Source: Trichaptum fuscoviolaceum
Lineage: Eukaryota > Basidiomycota > Agaricomycetes > Hymenochaetales > Trichaptaceae
Assembly (NCBI GenBank): GCA_910574455.1
Contig: CAJSYZ010000009.1
Location: 930,001-994,000 of the forward strand
Direction of reading: 5' to 3'
DNA: 64,000 bases
The notes beneath the pieces were generated by a model that worked only from the letters and a program-made list of their open reading frames with translations, was not told the origin of the DNA and made no database searches. Position numbers and translations under genes: made by a program. Positions 19,705 through 30,430 of the stretch are shown here, piece after piece (the stretch's first letter is position 1; each line of letters starts with the position of its first letter).

Positions 19705-21828
19705 AAGGCTTAGACAATGATGCTAGACTTGGAGTTTTACAGGTGTAAATTTCATACGCTTTTGCTCCGAGATTAATCAACATGCCACTCACGAAGCTGC
19801 AATTGCAATTTAGAGCAAGTAACCCTAAGACTTAATTAAAGAGTACGTCAAAGTCAAATGCTAAAGTCTAAAGGCGCGCGCAAGTTGCTTGACTTGTGCC
19901 ATCAATCTGGTCTTTGTTGACATCAAATTCGGACATATCTCATCATGGAGTAATGATCGCCGGCCTGCAATTACATGTATTCGTTAAAGATGCACATGTT
20001 GCGTCACACCTGAAGGAGATCCTCCCATTTGTTGGCAACACCACAATGAACCTCGTGACTGTAGGGAACCACCAAGCGAAGTCTTCTTTCTTCCTGCATG
20101 CACCAGCGGGCTCTTTCGTGGCGTGTCGGGTGCCCCCTATGGGTCTGAGAATAGACTACAAAGCATTGGAAAGCGCAGGTTGGGAGGCTGGCGAAGGCGT
20201 CGTGATTCGTGAAGCACGCGCACCGTTCGTTGCCCGAGCGCTTCGTTTGATGGCCGCCCGCTGCAAGCCGAGAACACCGCATCCGCTTATTTCACTCTGT
20301 TTCATAAAATGGAGTATGTCCTTTGAGATTAAAGGGAGAAGCAGCAGAACTCGCCACATCCTCCAGCTCCCTCTCTCTTCTCCTTTCCGCTCTTTTTCTC
20401 GCTGCCAGTCGTCAAAATGCTAAGCTCGGTGGTAGGCGCGGCATTGCTCTTCTCTGGAAGCGCGCTCGCTGGGATTCCAGGGTTCAGGCCGACGGTGGAG
20501 ATGGTGTCGACGGCGTGGTATGCTGGCTGGCACGCTACGGATTTCCCGTTGAGCGAAGTGAGCTGGGAGAAGTACACGCAGATGACCTATGCCTTTGCGT
20601 ATGTCGGTCTCTCCAACAGAATATTAAGTTGAGCTAATATTTGAGCAGTGTTACGGTGGATGACCCAAGCCAGTTGAGCCTCGAGGACAGCGACAAGCAG
20701 CTGCTCCCTCAGTTCGTCAACACCGCGCACCAAAACGTGGGTCTCAGTGGATCTGCGCTTGTGACTGTGACACTTGCTGACAACTTCGTGACTAGGGTGT
20801 AAAAGCGTCACTCTCACTCGGAGGATGGACCGGATCCCGGTTCTTCTCTACCAACGTCGGCTCTGCCGCAAACCGCACGAAATTCGTCAACGCAGTCACC
20901 GCCATCGCGATAAAGTATAAGCTCGACGGCATTGACATCGAGTGAGTGCAATTATTCTAATCAATAATATGACTATTAATCAAACGAGAGCAGCTGGGAA
21001 TACCCCAACCACCAAGGCATTGGTTGTAACGCCATCTCGCCCAACGATACCTCCAACCTCCTCGCATTCCTCCAGGAGCTTCGCCAAACGCCTGTGGGGA
21101 AGAAACTGGTCCTGTCTGCTGCTGTCTCCCTCACGCCCTTCGCCGGCGCCGATGGCACGCCTTCTGCAGATGTCAGAGGCTTTGCCAAGGTCCTCGACTT
21201 CATCGAGGTCATGGACTACGACGTCTGGGGGTCGTGGTCCACCGCTGTTGGCCCGAATGCCCCGCTCAACGATACTTGCGCGCCGTCTCCGGCCGGCCAG
21301 CAGGGCTCTGCCGTGAGCGCCGTTAAGGCCTGGACCACCGCGGGCATGCCGGCTTCCCAGATCGTCCTCGGCGTCCCCTCGTATGGCCACTCCTTCAGCG
21401 TCGCGCCCTCCGATGCGTTTGGCACGAACTCGACAAACACCACAGCGTCACAGGACCAGACACCCGCGCTAGTGGCCTACCCGGCGTTCAATGCATCCAA
21501 CCAACCTGTCGGCGACGCGTGGGACGGCGCGCCCGCGGTCGATGTCTGCGGAATCCTCGAAGGCCAGGGCGGTGTCTTCGATTTCTGGGGACTCATTGAC
21601 GGCGGGTTCCTCACTGCAGACGGGTCCGTCGCCCCGGGTATTGCGTCGCGCTTCGACACGTGCTCCCAGACTGCGTACGTGTACAACGAAACGACACAGG
21701 TGATGGTGTCGTACGACAGTGCGAAGACGTTTGCTGCAAAGGGTACGTTCATCAAGGATAATAACCTGCGGGGCTTCGCGATGTGGGAGGCAGGAGGAGA
21801 CTCGGATGATATCCTCCTTGACGCCATT
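19424..21828. repeat. Chitinase-block duplication, copy A (partner 31794-34198)
   Basis: This 2.4-kb stretch is nearly identical to 31794-34198 (constant offset 12370), including introns and upstream DNA, which argues for a very recent copy, gene conversion or an assembly artefact. Clear differences cluster at both ends: around 19430-19510 and after 21797. Confidence 0.9.
19705..20416 (+). other. Upstream region of chitinase A
   Basis: It lies between the unknown pseudogene and the chitinase start. A frame is open at 19896-20423, but it runs into the chitinase start in another frame and has no recognisable content, so I treat it as chance. The final 80 bases are pyrimidine-rich (CTCCCTCTCTCTTCTCCTTT), a likely 5' leader. 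The copy at 32075-32786 is almost identical. Confidence 0.4.
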
Positions 21829-21930
21829 CTTGGTGGAGAGGCGAGCGGTGAGTGTGTTCATACTAGTTTCGATCCGGTTAGAATTCTCATTAACAATGCA
21901 ACACCAAATGCACGCACGCGAGATTGCTGA
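20417..21930 (+). CDS. Secreted GH18 chitinase A
   Basis: Exons 20417-20598, 20649-20736, 20796-20941, 20994-21930 join in phase; 450 residues. A signal peptide (LSSVVGAALLFSGSALA, cleavage near 18) opens the protein. Family motifs are SLGGWTGS (substrate-binding SxGG) and DGIDIDWEYP, with the catalytic Glu; the intron splits that motif between the second Asp codon and Trp. MDYDVWGSW and the late FAMWEAGG also fit the GH18 barrel. It hydrolyses beta-1,4-GlcNAc chains, probably in cell-wall remodelling or nutrition. There is no chitin-binding domain. The C-terminus after FAMWEAGG differs from copy B: it reads through a GTGAGT site to a 30-residue tail without similarity, so either a 3' intron exists here or the end is rearranged. 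Confidence 0.88.
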
Positions 21931-22109
21931 GTGAGCGATTTACAATCCTTTGCCGAGTGTGGTAAAGTAGGGTCCAAAATCACCTTTCTGAGCAGCGAAT
22001 TGGCCAAAGTCAGCTAAGTGATCGCACGATTTTTGAAAAAAGAGCCTTGTCCCACTCCCTGGAAGACGGGTGCCATGAATTGTAGGGGCATAACCCCGGT
22101 CTCTATCTA

Positions 22110-22507
22110 CTGACTACTGCTTACCTGCAAGAGTCTGTGCAACTGTCTCTGGCAGCAATCACAGCTTTCTGCGGATTGAATTAGTGTATAGACTTTATTA
22201 ATGAGAACATACTTTGCAACATTCAAAGCTTCTGCAAGCGTCAGAGATGCAAGGGTTGAGACAGTGTCAGTGAAGAGCACTATCCACTGACACAACGATA
22301 GCTTACTTGGTGGCCACACAGTCAGCTTGCGGAACGCATGGCACAAAGTCGTAGCCAAGTCTAAAGCTTCTATTAGTGAAGAATGACACTCAAACATGAA
22401 GATTAACTCACCAGTGGCCAGAGCTTTGCAGAGCAGACGATTCACGGAACTGCAAAGAACAGCACAAGGATAAAAAGGTGCTTACCAGACAGGAAGGACC
22501 TTGCCAT
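22110..22507 (-). CDS. Possible small secreted Cys-containing protein, uncertain
   Basis: On the minus strand ATG 22507 opens MARSFLSGKHLFILVLFFAV, a good signal-peptide shape, followed by a stop. Downstream pieces bounded by GT..AG sites (GTGAGT near 22410, GTAAGC near 22310) carry LGYDFVPCVPQADCVATK and DSCTDSC. I could not join them into one frame. It may be a small secreted protein gene with several tiny exons, or a relic. The remainder of 21931-22703 shows no gene. Confidence 0.2.
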
Positions 22508-22708
22508 GGCTTCATTATGATGAGGGGGAAGAGGGAAAAAGTGAAAAAATCGCTTCGGCTTATAAGACTTGCTTGCCGACATTCAGACTCCGGTCACAAT
22601 CTCAGATTTGCGAGCTTCTCTGCTCTCCAAGCTCAGATATTGCTTTAACTTCGTATTACATGTCATTAGGTCATCTCTAACATATTTCAGAAATTACATG
22701 TCTGCTAG

Positions 22709-25197
22709 TGTCGGGATCCCCCAGGACCCCAACATGTCTAAGGCAATCCCGAACAGAACCCGGTATGCTGAAACCCGAAATCGCGACCTTGGCTAGATCC
22801 CGAAAGGATCCCCCGCTCTCTGATCCCGGAAGAACCTCTGCTTCGCCATGCATTCTCCTGCTAGAGTTCCGCCTCGCTACGACCTCCTCGCCCCTGCTTG
22901 TCCTCGCCCACGTCTCCTCGTCAGTCCCCCACCTCGTCCCCGCGTCTCGATCCATCCCTAGCCCGCCTCGTCGTTCCCCCGACTCTAGGATGATCCCCCG
23001 CTCGCTCCCCGCTCCCGTCATGCTCTGTTCCCCGCTCCAGCGAACCCCGTACCTCGCCATAGTCCCGAAGTCACTCACCATAGCCACAGCCATAGCCATA
23101 GCCTGCCACAGCCATAGCCATAGCCATAGCTATCCCAGACCTCGTAGGTTCTCGACTATGCCCGGATACCAGATCCCGGCCTCGCGTCCACAGTCATGAA
23201 GTGCAGTTAGGAGATGGATCCACTGCGTCCAAGCCGACCTCTGTCTGGCCTTGAGTAAGCCAACACGACAGCGGTCAAGGATTGCTGTCCCGCAATCCTG
23301 CCCAGTCACGAACCCTGCCCTGCGCTCGTCCTGCCACGGTGCCCTAGCTAACCCCTTCGACATCCTGTGCCTCTCGACCTGCCCTTGTTCGTCCACAGCC
23401 TGCCCCGCCAGGAATCCCGCCTCGCCGCGAACGCTGTCAAGCGTCCTCTCTGACAATCCCGCAACCCACGCTCGTTCCCGGTTGGAGTCCCGTCAAGACT
23501 CCCCCACTCGTCCAGGTTGGAGTCCCGCCAAACTCCCCCCGCTCGTTTCCCGACTAGAGTCTCGCCAGACTCCCCCGCTCATTCCCGGTAGAAACCCCGC
23601 TCGCTTCCCGGTTGGAATCCCGCTCCCTTCCCCCGCACGATCCCAGTCGAAATCCCGCTCGTTTCCCGCCTCGCGTCCCGTCTCGAATCCCTGCGCAAAT
23701 CCCCCGCAGGATTCCCGCCTTCGATCTCGCCGCGATTCCCATCGCAACCCCAGCTAAAGTTCCCGCTCTGATTCCCGAAAGATTCCCGCTACGATTCCCG
23801 GTCGAACCCTGTCTCGATTCCCGGTCGAAACCCGAACTCGACTCCCAGTCGAAACCCGAACTCGATTCCCGGTCGAAACCCGAACTCGCTTCCCTGCATG
23901 ATCCCGTTGCGAATCGCGCGAGTTTCCCGCCGTCCACGGGAAACCTCTTAGCTTCCCCGCTCCTCGATGCTAACCCCGTCTTGAGATAGCCCCAGGTGAT
24001 TGGCCTGGCCACGCACGTGCCAGCCAACTAGTCTCGTTAGTAGCGTCCTGTCCCGGCCCGTAGACCAGATTCCCGCCACCCCGTGTGCGGGATTGATCTC
24101 ATTGTCCGCAAGGACTCGAACCCCGTCCTTAGTCGCCCTGCCCCGCGCGCGCCTCGCGATTAGGCTTCGTTACGACATCGAAGCACTGGCTTCTTCGAAG
24201 TTGGCCCCTGTCGATCTCCCGCGACCCTGATCCACGCCAGAAGTTGCCTGCAACTTATCCCGAGACGATGTATGCATTACATCCGCCCCCCACGTTCGTT
24301 ACCCCGCTGCCTGTGCGCCAGCTTGATACCTCGCGCACAATTACATTCCTTTAGTTCTCTTTGTTTCACTTGACCATGCTTCACGCTCGTTCCCTTAGAT
24401 CTTGCCCAGATATTCCCGCACCGAATCCCGAATCCCGGATTCACGTCACTGTATGCGCGGCCTTCGCCCGCAAGATTGTGTAACTAGTTAGTTGCGCGTT
24501 TGTGCATGCCCGTTCCCTGTAGATTCTGCCCAGTAGATAAATATCTGTCGCCACCATAAGGAGCACTCACTTTTGTCCTCTTGTCGAGTGCTTCCTTAGG
24601 TGTGTTTCTGTCTTGTCTCTAGTGTAGTTTTACAATGCTGACTTGTCGAGTGCTTCCTTAGAAGTGTTGCCTTGAGATCCCGGTTATCCTGAGCTCTCTG
24701 CTCCTGTCCTGAGCAAGCCTGCTCTCTGGCTCTCTTGTCTCTGTCTTGTCCCGGATCCCGCTCTGCGAATCCCGCTCTGAGTCCTGCCCAGAATCCCGCT
24801 CTGAGATTCCCGCCAGAATCCCGCTCTGCGATTCCCGCCAAAGTCCCGAACGATTCCCGCTCTGCGATCCCCGCACGAATCCAGATTCCCGCACGAATCC
24901 AGATTCCCGCGCGAATCCAGATTCCCGCCAGAATCCCGCTTTGCATTTCCCCGCGTCGCGACTCTGTCTCCCCGCGCTTCGACTCTGCTTCCCCGCCTCG
25001 ACTCTGACTCCGTCCCGTCCTCGCCTTGAGCCCCCTTGCGTCTCGCCCCCGTAGCCCCGCTCCCCGCGCGACTCCGTTGGCGTTGTAGTGTCCTTAACGG
25101 TTCCCCTTCGCCTTCTCCGCTGCCGCGCGCTCTCCCAGGCCTTGCCCCGGAAGCCGCTAACGCGCCCCGGCCCCCAGGTTCCCCCCAGGTCGTAACA
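22709..25197. repeat. Full-length LTR, 2489 bp
   Basis: It is bounded by TGTCGGG and GTAACA. The part from about 23944 onward is repeated at 25204-26427 with small indels, for example an insertion at 25920-25938 and a shorter run of CCCGCTCTGCGATT words in the second copy. A CATAGC microsatellite lies at 23080-23135. A length of 2.5 kb is large for a fungal LTR. Confidence 0.65.
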
Positions 25198-26427
25198 GAA
25201 ACCCCTTAGCTTCCCCGCTCCTCGATGCTAACCTCGTCTTGAGATAGCCCCAGGTGATTGGCCTGGCCACGCACGTGCCAGCCAACTAGTCTCGTTAGTA
25301 GCGTCCTGTCCCGGCCCGCAGACCACATTCCCGCCACCCCGTGTGCGGGATTGATCTCATTGTCCGTAAGGACTCGAACCCCGTCCTTAGTCGCCCTGCC
25401 CCGCGCGCGCCTCACGATTAGGCCTCGTTACGACATCAAAGCACCGGCTTCTTCGAAGTTGGTCCCTGTCGATCTCCCGCGACCCTGATCCACGCCAGAA
25501 GTTGCCTGCAACTTATCCCGAGACGATGTATGCATTACATCCGCCCCCCACGCTCGTTACCCCGCTGCCTGTGCGCCAGCTTGATACCTCGCGCACAATT
25601 ACATTCCTTTAGTTCTCTTTGTTTCACTTGACCATGCTTCACGCTCGTTCCCTTAGATCTTGCCCAGATGTCCCCCGCACCGAATCCCGAATCCCGGATT
25701 CACGTCACTGTATGCGCGGCCTTCGCCCGCAAGATTGTGTAACTAGTTAGTTGCGCGTTTGTGCATGCCCGTTCCCTGTAGATTCTGCCCAGTAGATAAA
25801 TACCTGTCGCCACCGTAAGGAGCACTCACTTTTGTCCTCTTGTCGAGTGCTTCCTTAGGTGTGTTTCTGTCTTGTCTCTAGTGTAGTTTTACAATGCTGA
25901 CTTGTCGAGTGCTTCCTTAGGGAACCTCCTCCTGATACAGAAGTGTTGCCTTGAGATCCCGGTTATCCTGAGCTCTCTGCTCCCGTCCTGAGCACGCCTG
26001 CTCTCTGGCTCTCTTGTCTCTGTCTTGTCCCGGATCCCGCTCTGCGAATCCCGCTCTGAGTCCTGCCCAAAGTCCCGAACGATTCCCGCTCTGCGATCCC
26101 CGCATGAATCCAGATTCCCGCACAAATCCAGATTCCCGCGCGAATCCAGATTCCCGCCAGAATCCCGCTTTGCATTTCCCCGTGTCTCGACTCTGTTCCC
26201 CCGCGCCTCGACTCTGCCTTCCCCGCCTCGACTCTGACTCCGTCCCGTCCTCGCCTTGAGCCCCCTTGCGTCTCGCCCCCGTAGCCCCGCTCCCCGCGCG
26301 ACTCCGTTGGCGTTGTAGCGTCCTTAACGGTTCCCCTTCGCCTTCCCCGCTGCCGCGCGCTCTCCCAGGCCTTGCCCCGGAAGCCGCTAACGCGCCCCGG
26401 CCCCCAGGTTCCCCCCAGGTCGTAACA
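25198..26427. repeat. Truncated 3' LTR
   Basis: It aligns with 23944-25197 (offset about 1258 in the first half) and ends at the right 5-bp target duplication. Its 5' half is missing. Confidence 0.65.
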
Positions 26428-26464
26428 GCTAGTTTGCGCAGAATTGCAAAAATCGCACTTGAAG

Positions 26465-26930
26465 CTGCATACATCTAGCCGAGTGGCTGTGCTCACAACT
26501 TGAAGCCGCGTTGGACACTCCCAGGCTGTCCTCATCGTTCACCATATCCTCCTCACTGTACTACACTCTCATCACACTCTTGCAGCACACTATTGTCTTC
26601 AATGCCATGTATACAGTGCTCTATGCTTGTGCGCAAGAAATCCGCAACAAAATCCAGCCCCGGAGCTAGCTTCAGTGTCTAGCACACAGATTCCAGTGCT
26701 TCGTCTGGCCATTTGCTCGACAGCAACATCAGAATGTCTAGAAGACCTTTTGAAACACTCTGGATACACTAATGTAGACATAATGAGCCCGCTAAGCAAA
26801 ACAGTGGCTCAGAAGCACTCAATTTTGCGATTTTCCGGCTGGGAACTGCACTCCCCGGGCCCTGGAAATGCAATTAATGCAGAGATTGAAGAATCAGAAG
26901 TATTTTGAGGGTGCCTAATGGTCACAGGTA
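26465..26930. repeat. Diverged direct repeat, unit 1 (partner about 27268-27790)
   Basis: Both units begin ACATCTAGCCGAGTGGCTGT. They share, in order, CCTCATCGTTCACCAT, CTTCAGTGTC, AACACTCT, AGCACTCAATTTTGCGA-type phrases and CCGGCTGG. Divergence is high and no frame is shared, so this is an old non-coding duplication or an ancient repeat family. The opening TAGCCGAGTGGC resembles the A-box of a class II tRNA gene. Confidence 0.5.
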
Positions 26931-27267
26931 GGTCTCTGGATGCGATGGATAGTGGTGGGTCTACGGTGAAGACAGAATTTCAGCCAAACTGTGTATATGC
27001 TCCTCAAACCTTACAGCACTTTCTATGCAACCACACCTTCATGGATCTCTTCTAACTCGTCAATAGCACCCTCTAAGCCCTCTGATCAGCCCGCAATCCA
27101 ATGCAATTGCACTCTGAATCTGAATCTTCGGATAGAGCTGCAAATCTCGGTCACAAAGACTTAAAATCGAAAACTCCGTTCTGGGTCTCAAATTCACAAG
27201 ATTCTATACTCTACAAGCTCTTATTTTGATTATTTAGTGATTTTGAGCCTGCAGAGCAGTCGCGAAG

Positions 27268-27790
27268 ATCTTACATCTAGCCGAGTGGCTGTGAGATCAT
27301 GCCCAGTTTGGACAAATCTCAACTGTCTCTCGTCCTCATCGTTCACCATGTCCTCCTCGCTGTGCACATAACCTGCACATTCTACACACTCTGGCAGCAT
27401 ACCAATGACGTTGAAGCACTGTATACACAGCGCTCAAGCTTGCGCACGAGCAAACACAACCCCAGAGATAGCTTCAGTGTCCGGCACATGGATACCTCTC
27501 CTTCGTCCCCTGCCCACTCGCCATTCACTCAACAAGCTCCAGAACGTCTATCAGAAGCAACTGAAACACTCTAGACGCGCTAGGGTAGACGTAATACCCG
27601 GCCTAAGCGAAACAGCAGCTCAGAAGCACCCAATTTTGCGAAATTCCGGCTGGCCACTGGCACACCCTCTCTAAGGCCCGGAAACGCGAATTCTGCGCAG
27701 TTGGATGAATCAGAAGGAATAGGAGGGTGCTTGAGGGTCTCTGGGAGGTCTCTGGATGCAATGGAGGGTGGTGGGCGGGCGTTGAGAGCT
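27268..27790. repeat. Diverged direct repeat, unit 2
   Basis: Partner of 26465-26930; the shared order of phrases is listed there. The stretch from 27791 to about 28400 has no supported gene. Confidence 0.5.
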
Positions 27791-28419
27791 TGATTTTGGC
27801 CAAAGTGTGTAAGTGCTCCTGGAACCTCTTACAATGCTTACAGCTCTTTCTACGCATTTTCCGTGCTACCACACCTTCATGAGTCTCTTCATTCGATACA
27901 CTGGTACCCCTTCACCCCCTCGAACGCTTGTATCTGCCCCCCATCCATCGAACAAGCTCTCCGACTGCGTTCTCAGCCTTACGTGCATGGATCTTCCATT
28001 TCACTCGGAAGAAACGCATGCTCGCCGCCCAGCATAATTTCACTTCGGATCCAGGGGCTAGTACATCGCTTAGGGTGTGGGAAGGGTTGCTAGTGCAATC
28101 GCTAGGAGCAGAATGCCCGGACGGCGTCCGTTCAGCACTTGCACAGACTGCGCATTCTGCGTTATTTCTCTGTTTTATGGGCTTTCTGGGTTGATTGGAG
28201 GGGCTGGGATGATGGTCTGGATGGTCTAGGAGGTGCTGAGGAGGGTGCGCAGGGATGGGCAGCGGTAGGGGGCGGAAATTTTGGCCCCGGAGGCCTCATC
28301 CCAGGCATCGGATACATGCCCTGGAACCATTCATTCCGCTTCGCTTGGCCGTTTTTCTTCTTTTTCCATTTGACTACGTGGACCATACAATGTGTGCAGA
28401 ATGCTGGGGGTTTGCAGGG

Positions 28420-28426
28420 TATATAA
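28420..28426 (+). promoter_or_regulatory. TATA-like box, uncertain
   Basis: TATATAA lies in GGGTATATAAGGGG, followed by a pyrimidine-rich leader (CTTCGTCTTCTCTCCCCTC). Downstream to 29520 there are many small segments with GTAAG..AG spacing but no frame that I can extend, so a transcript, perhaps non-coding, is possible. Confidence 0.25.
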
Positions 28427-29578
28427 GGGGCTTTGTTTCTGAGCCTTTGATCCTCAGAATCCTTCGTCTTCTCTCCCCTCTTTCCATTCAATTCTACGCC
28501 TTCTACTCTTTATTGCATCTATCTCTACTTCCATTATATCAGCTCTGCCTTTCGAGCCACTAATCTCTGCTCTTGTGCATTTGGATGTCACTTCAATGCA
28601 GCACAAGAATACTGGTAAGCAATTGCTTTCTATTATCTCTACTCACGGATTACTCGGCGATTTCAGTTTGTGACAGTGCTATTCCATTTGTAAGTTGTTG
28701 CTCCTCCCTACGGAATCATTAATCTCACTTGTGATTATAGAATTCACAGCTCTCGGAAACCCAGTTAAGAATCTTGTATTTGCTTTTGCTGTTCTACACT
28801 CCAGCTGCGCAGAGCACCGGCTTAATTCGAGAGTGAGTCATACTAATTTCCTAGTCATATGATCTGCATTAGAATTGACCTTCAATCGATGTAGGACTCG
28901 TGCGCATGCATCTAACTGCAGAACAGGTCATCTGTATTGAATCATTGATTAGATTTATACATTTGCGCACCAGATCTGTACGTCCTACCTTTACTTTCAT
29001 TGAATCATAGCTAATTCTACATTTTAGCATTAGAACTACGGGTCCGAGGTTCTACACAAGTGAGTACTATTCTTATTATCAATAGACCTTAATTCTAATG
29101 CACAACCACAGATTGCGCCGTGACCTTGAACCTAATGCCAGATTTGTACGTACTCCATTTGCCTTCCTGATCTTCGCGCTCTAATGCAATGACATTAGTT
29201 ACACATCTAGTAAACTCGAACGCGGAACCAACATTTCACAGTCAACTTGCGCGCTTGACCAAGTCTACAGATGACTTGCGGGTAAACTTATGATCGTATT
29301 CTCAGGATTTGAGGTTGAGCTTGATTCTAACTGCGCTTGCTAGCAGAATTCGCAGTAGCTGTACATCCACACTCTAATCTGCGACCTCGAATTCAAGACA
29401 AACAGTTTGCGCACGCGCAAATCCACGCTTTCGCCTTAAACTTATGATTGTATGTATAGTTATCCTATCTTTCGCCGAGTTGTGCTGATTATGATTCAAA
29501 TCACGAATGTCTAATATGCTACTGATACAGATTAATAATATAATGAACTACGGGTGCGCCGTGCGCTCCCGGGGACGC

Positions 29579-29870
29579 GGTTGATTCAGTTAAGCATGCA
29601 AGAGCGAGCTCCTGGTACCCATGTCCTTTGGTGAGCGCAGTGCGAGGCCGCACCGCCGGGCGATGGGCAGTACTCACCGTGGTCGTGCTGATTGCTCTCA
29701 CGCTATCAAAGGTGTCATGGCATGTTGTCCGGCCTACTAAGACTGTCGTATTCACCAACGTGCGCAAGCTGTTCTGCACTCTTGTGCGCTTTCGAGGGCA
29801 TGGTCGATACAGTTGAGCACGCAAGAGCGCGCTCCTGGTACCCGCGTCCTTCGCTGAGCGCAGCGCCGTG
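29579..29870 (+). repeat. Direct repeat of about 65 bp, 224 bp apart
   Basis: A segment with CAAGAGCGAGCTCCTGGTAC and GAGCGCAG at 29579-29645 recurs, slightly diverged, at 29803-29870 (CAAGAGCGCGCTCCTGGTAC). Confidence 0.65.
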
Positions 29871-30199
29871 CAGGACAACAACAGGTGTGCTGTGTGTGAT
29901 GCCCGCACCCTTGCGCAATGCGCTGGCCGCTGTATTCACCAACGTGCGCAAGTCAACTGATGCCCGATGCTTGGCATAGCGACTCCTCGCCGTGGTCATG
30001 CTGATGGGGCGTTGTCGCTGTGTGCTCAGCCCGCTGGGGCCGTCGTATTCACCAACATGCGCAAGTTCGCAAAGGGAGGCGACAGCGGTGACGACGCAGA
30101 GAGGCCATAGGACTCATCTCGAGCGTTGAGCACAATGCCTGGGCGTCGTCGTCGTGGCCAGCGCCCGCCGGGTTCGTCCCATTCACCAACGTGCGCAAG
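29748..30199 (+). repeat. Interspersed 20-bp motif ATTCACCAACGTGCGCAAG, four copies
   Basis: Copies lie at 29748-29768, 29932-29952, 30045-30065 (one mismatch) and 30181-30199, with unrelated sequence between them at spacings of about 184, 113 and 135 bp. Only the motif is conserved, not the spacers. Confidence 0.75.
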
Positions 30200-30430
30200 T
30201 TCGCGGGAGGCAGTGCAGGCAGGCGGCGGCGATGGCGCAGAGAGAGCATTGCTGGCGACGGGAAGAAAGGCGTCGCTCGTGTCAGATGGCGAGACAGGTG
30301 TTAATGAGGGCCCAGGTAAGCCATAGATTAATCTCAGAGCACGAGTAGACAAACTGAATAGATATGACTTGCAGGTAAACTTACGGTACATGCGCCTGTC
30401 GAGTACCCGAAGCCCGTGGCCATTGCAAGG

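Larger units (their letters stand above)
16863..19760. repeat. Segmental duplication, copy 2 (partner 1-3090)
   Basis: It corresponds to 1-3090 with offset about 16862-16890. Copy 2 lacks the extra block with the 98-bp hairpin element. Its right part overlaps the start of the chitinase-block duplication, so the two duplications share the 3' end of the unknown plus-strand gene. Confidence 0.85.
22709..26427. mobile_element. LTR retrotransposon remnant: one full LTR joined to a truncated LTR
   Basis: It starts TGTCGGGATCCC and ends CAGGTCGTAACA, flanked by perfect 5-bp copies of GCTAG (22704-22708 and 26428-26432). The word GTCGTAACA also occurs at 25189-25197, followed within two bases by a second copy of the downstream LTR part. 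The simplest reading is a 5' LTR (22709-25197), loss of the complete internal region and of the first half of the 3' LTR, and the rest of the 3' LTR (25198-26427). No gag or pol frame is present. The sequence is C-rich with endless TCCCGCTC-type words, which create long but meaningless open frames on both strands. Confidence 0.7.

Noticed and set aside
19896..20423. Long open frame upstream of chitinase A (and its copy at 32266-32793)
   Set aside because: It has no recognisable content, overlaps the chitinase start in a different frame and ends there. The duplicate copy is near-identical DNA, so its conservation says nothing about coding.
20980..21861. Minus-strand open frames of over 100 residues across the chitinase exons
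   Set aside because: These are antisense shadows of GC-rich coding exons; the same frames recur in copy B and chitinase C and carry no motifs.
23130..24027. Long open frames rich in Arg, Ser, Pro and Gly on both strands
   Set aside because: They arise from the TCCCGCTC-type simple sequence of the LTR and are open on several frames at once.
26470..26545. A tRNA gene at the TAGCCGAGTGGC phrase
   Set aside because: No B-box and no cloverleaf could be drawn; the 3' half does not pair with the 5' half.
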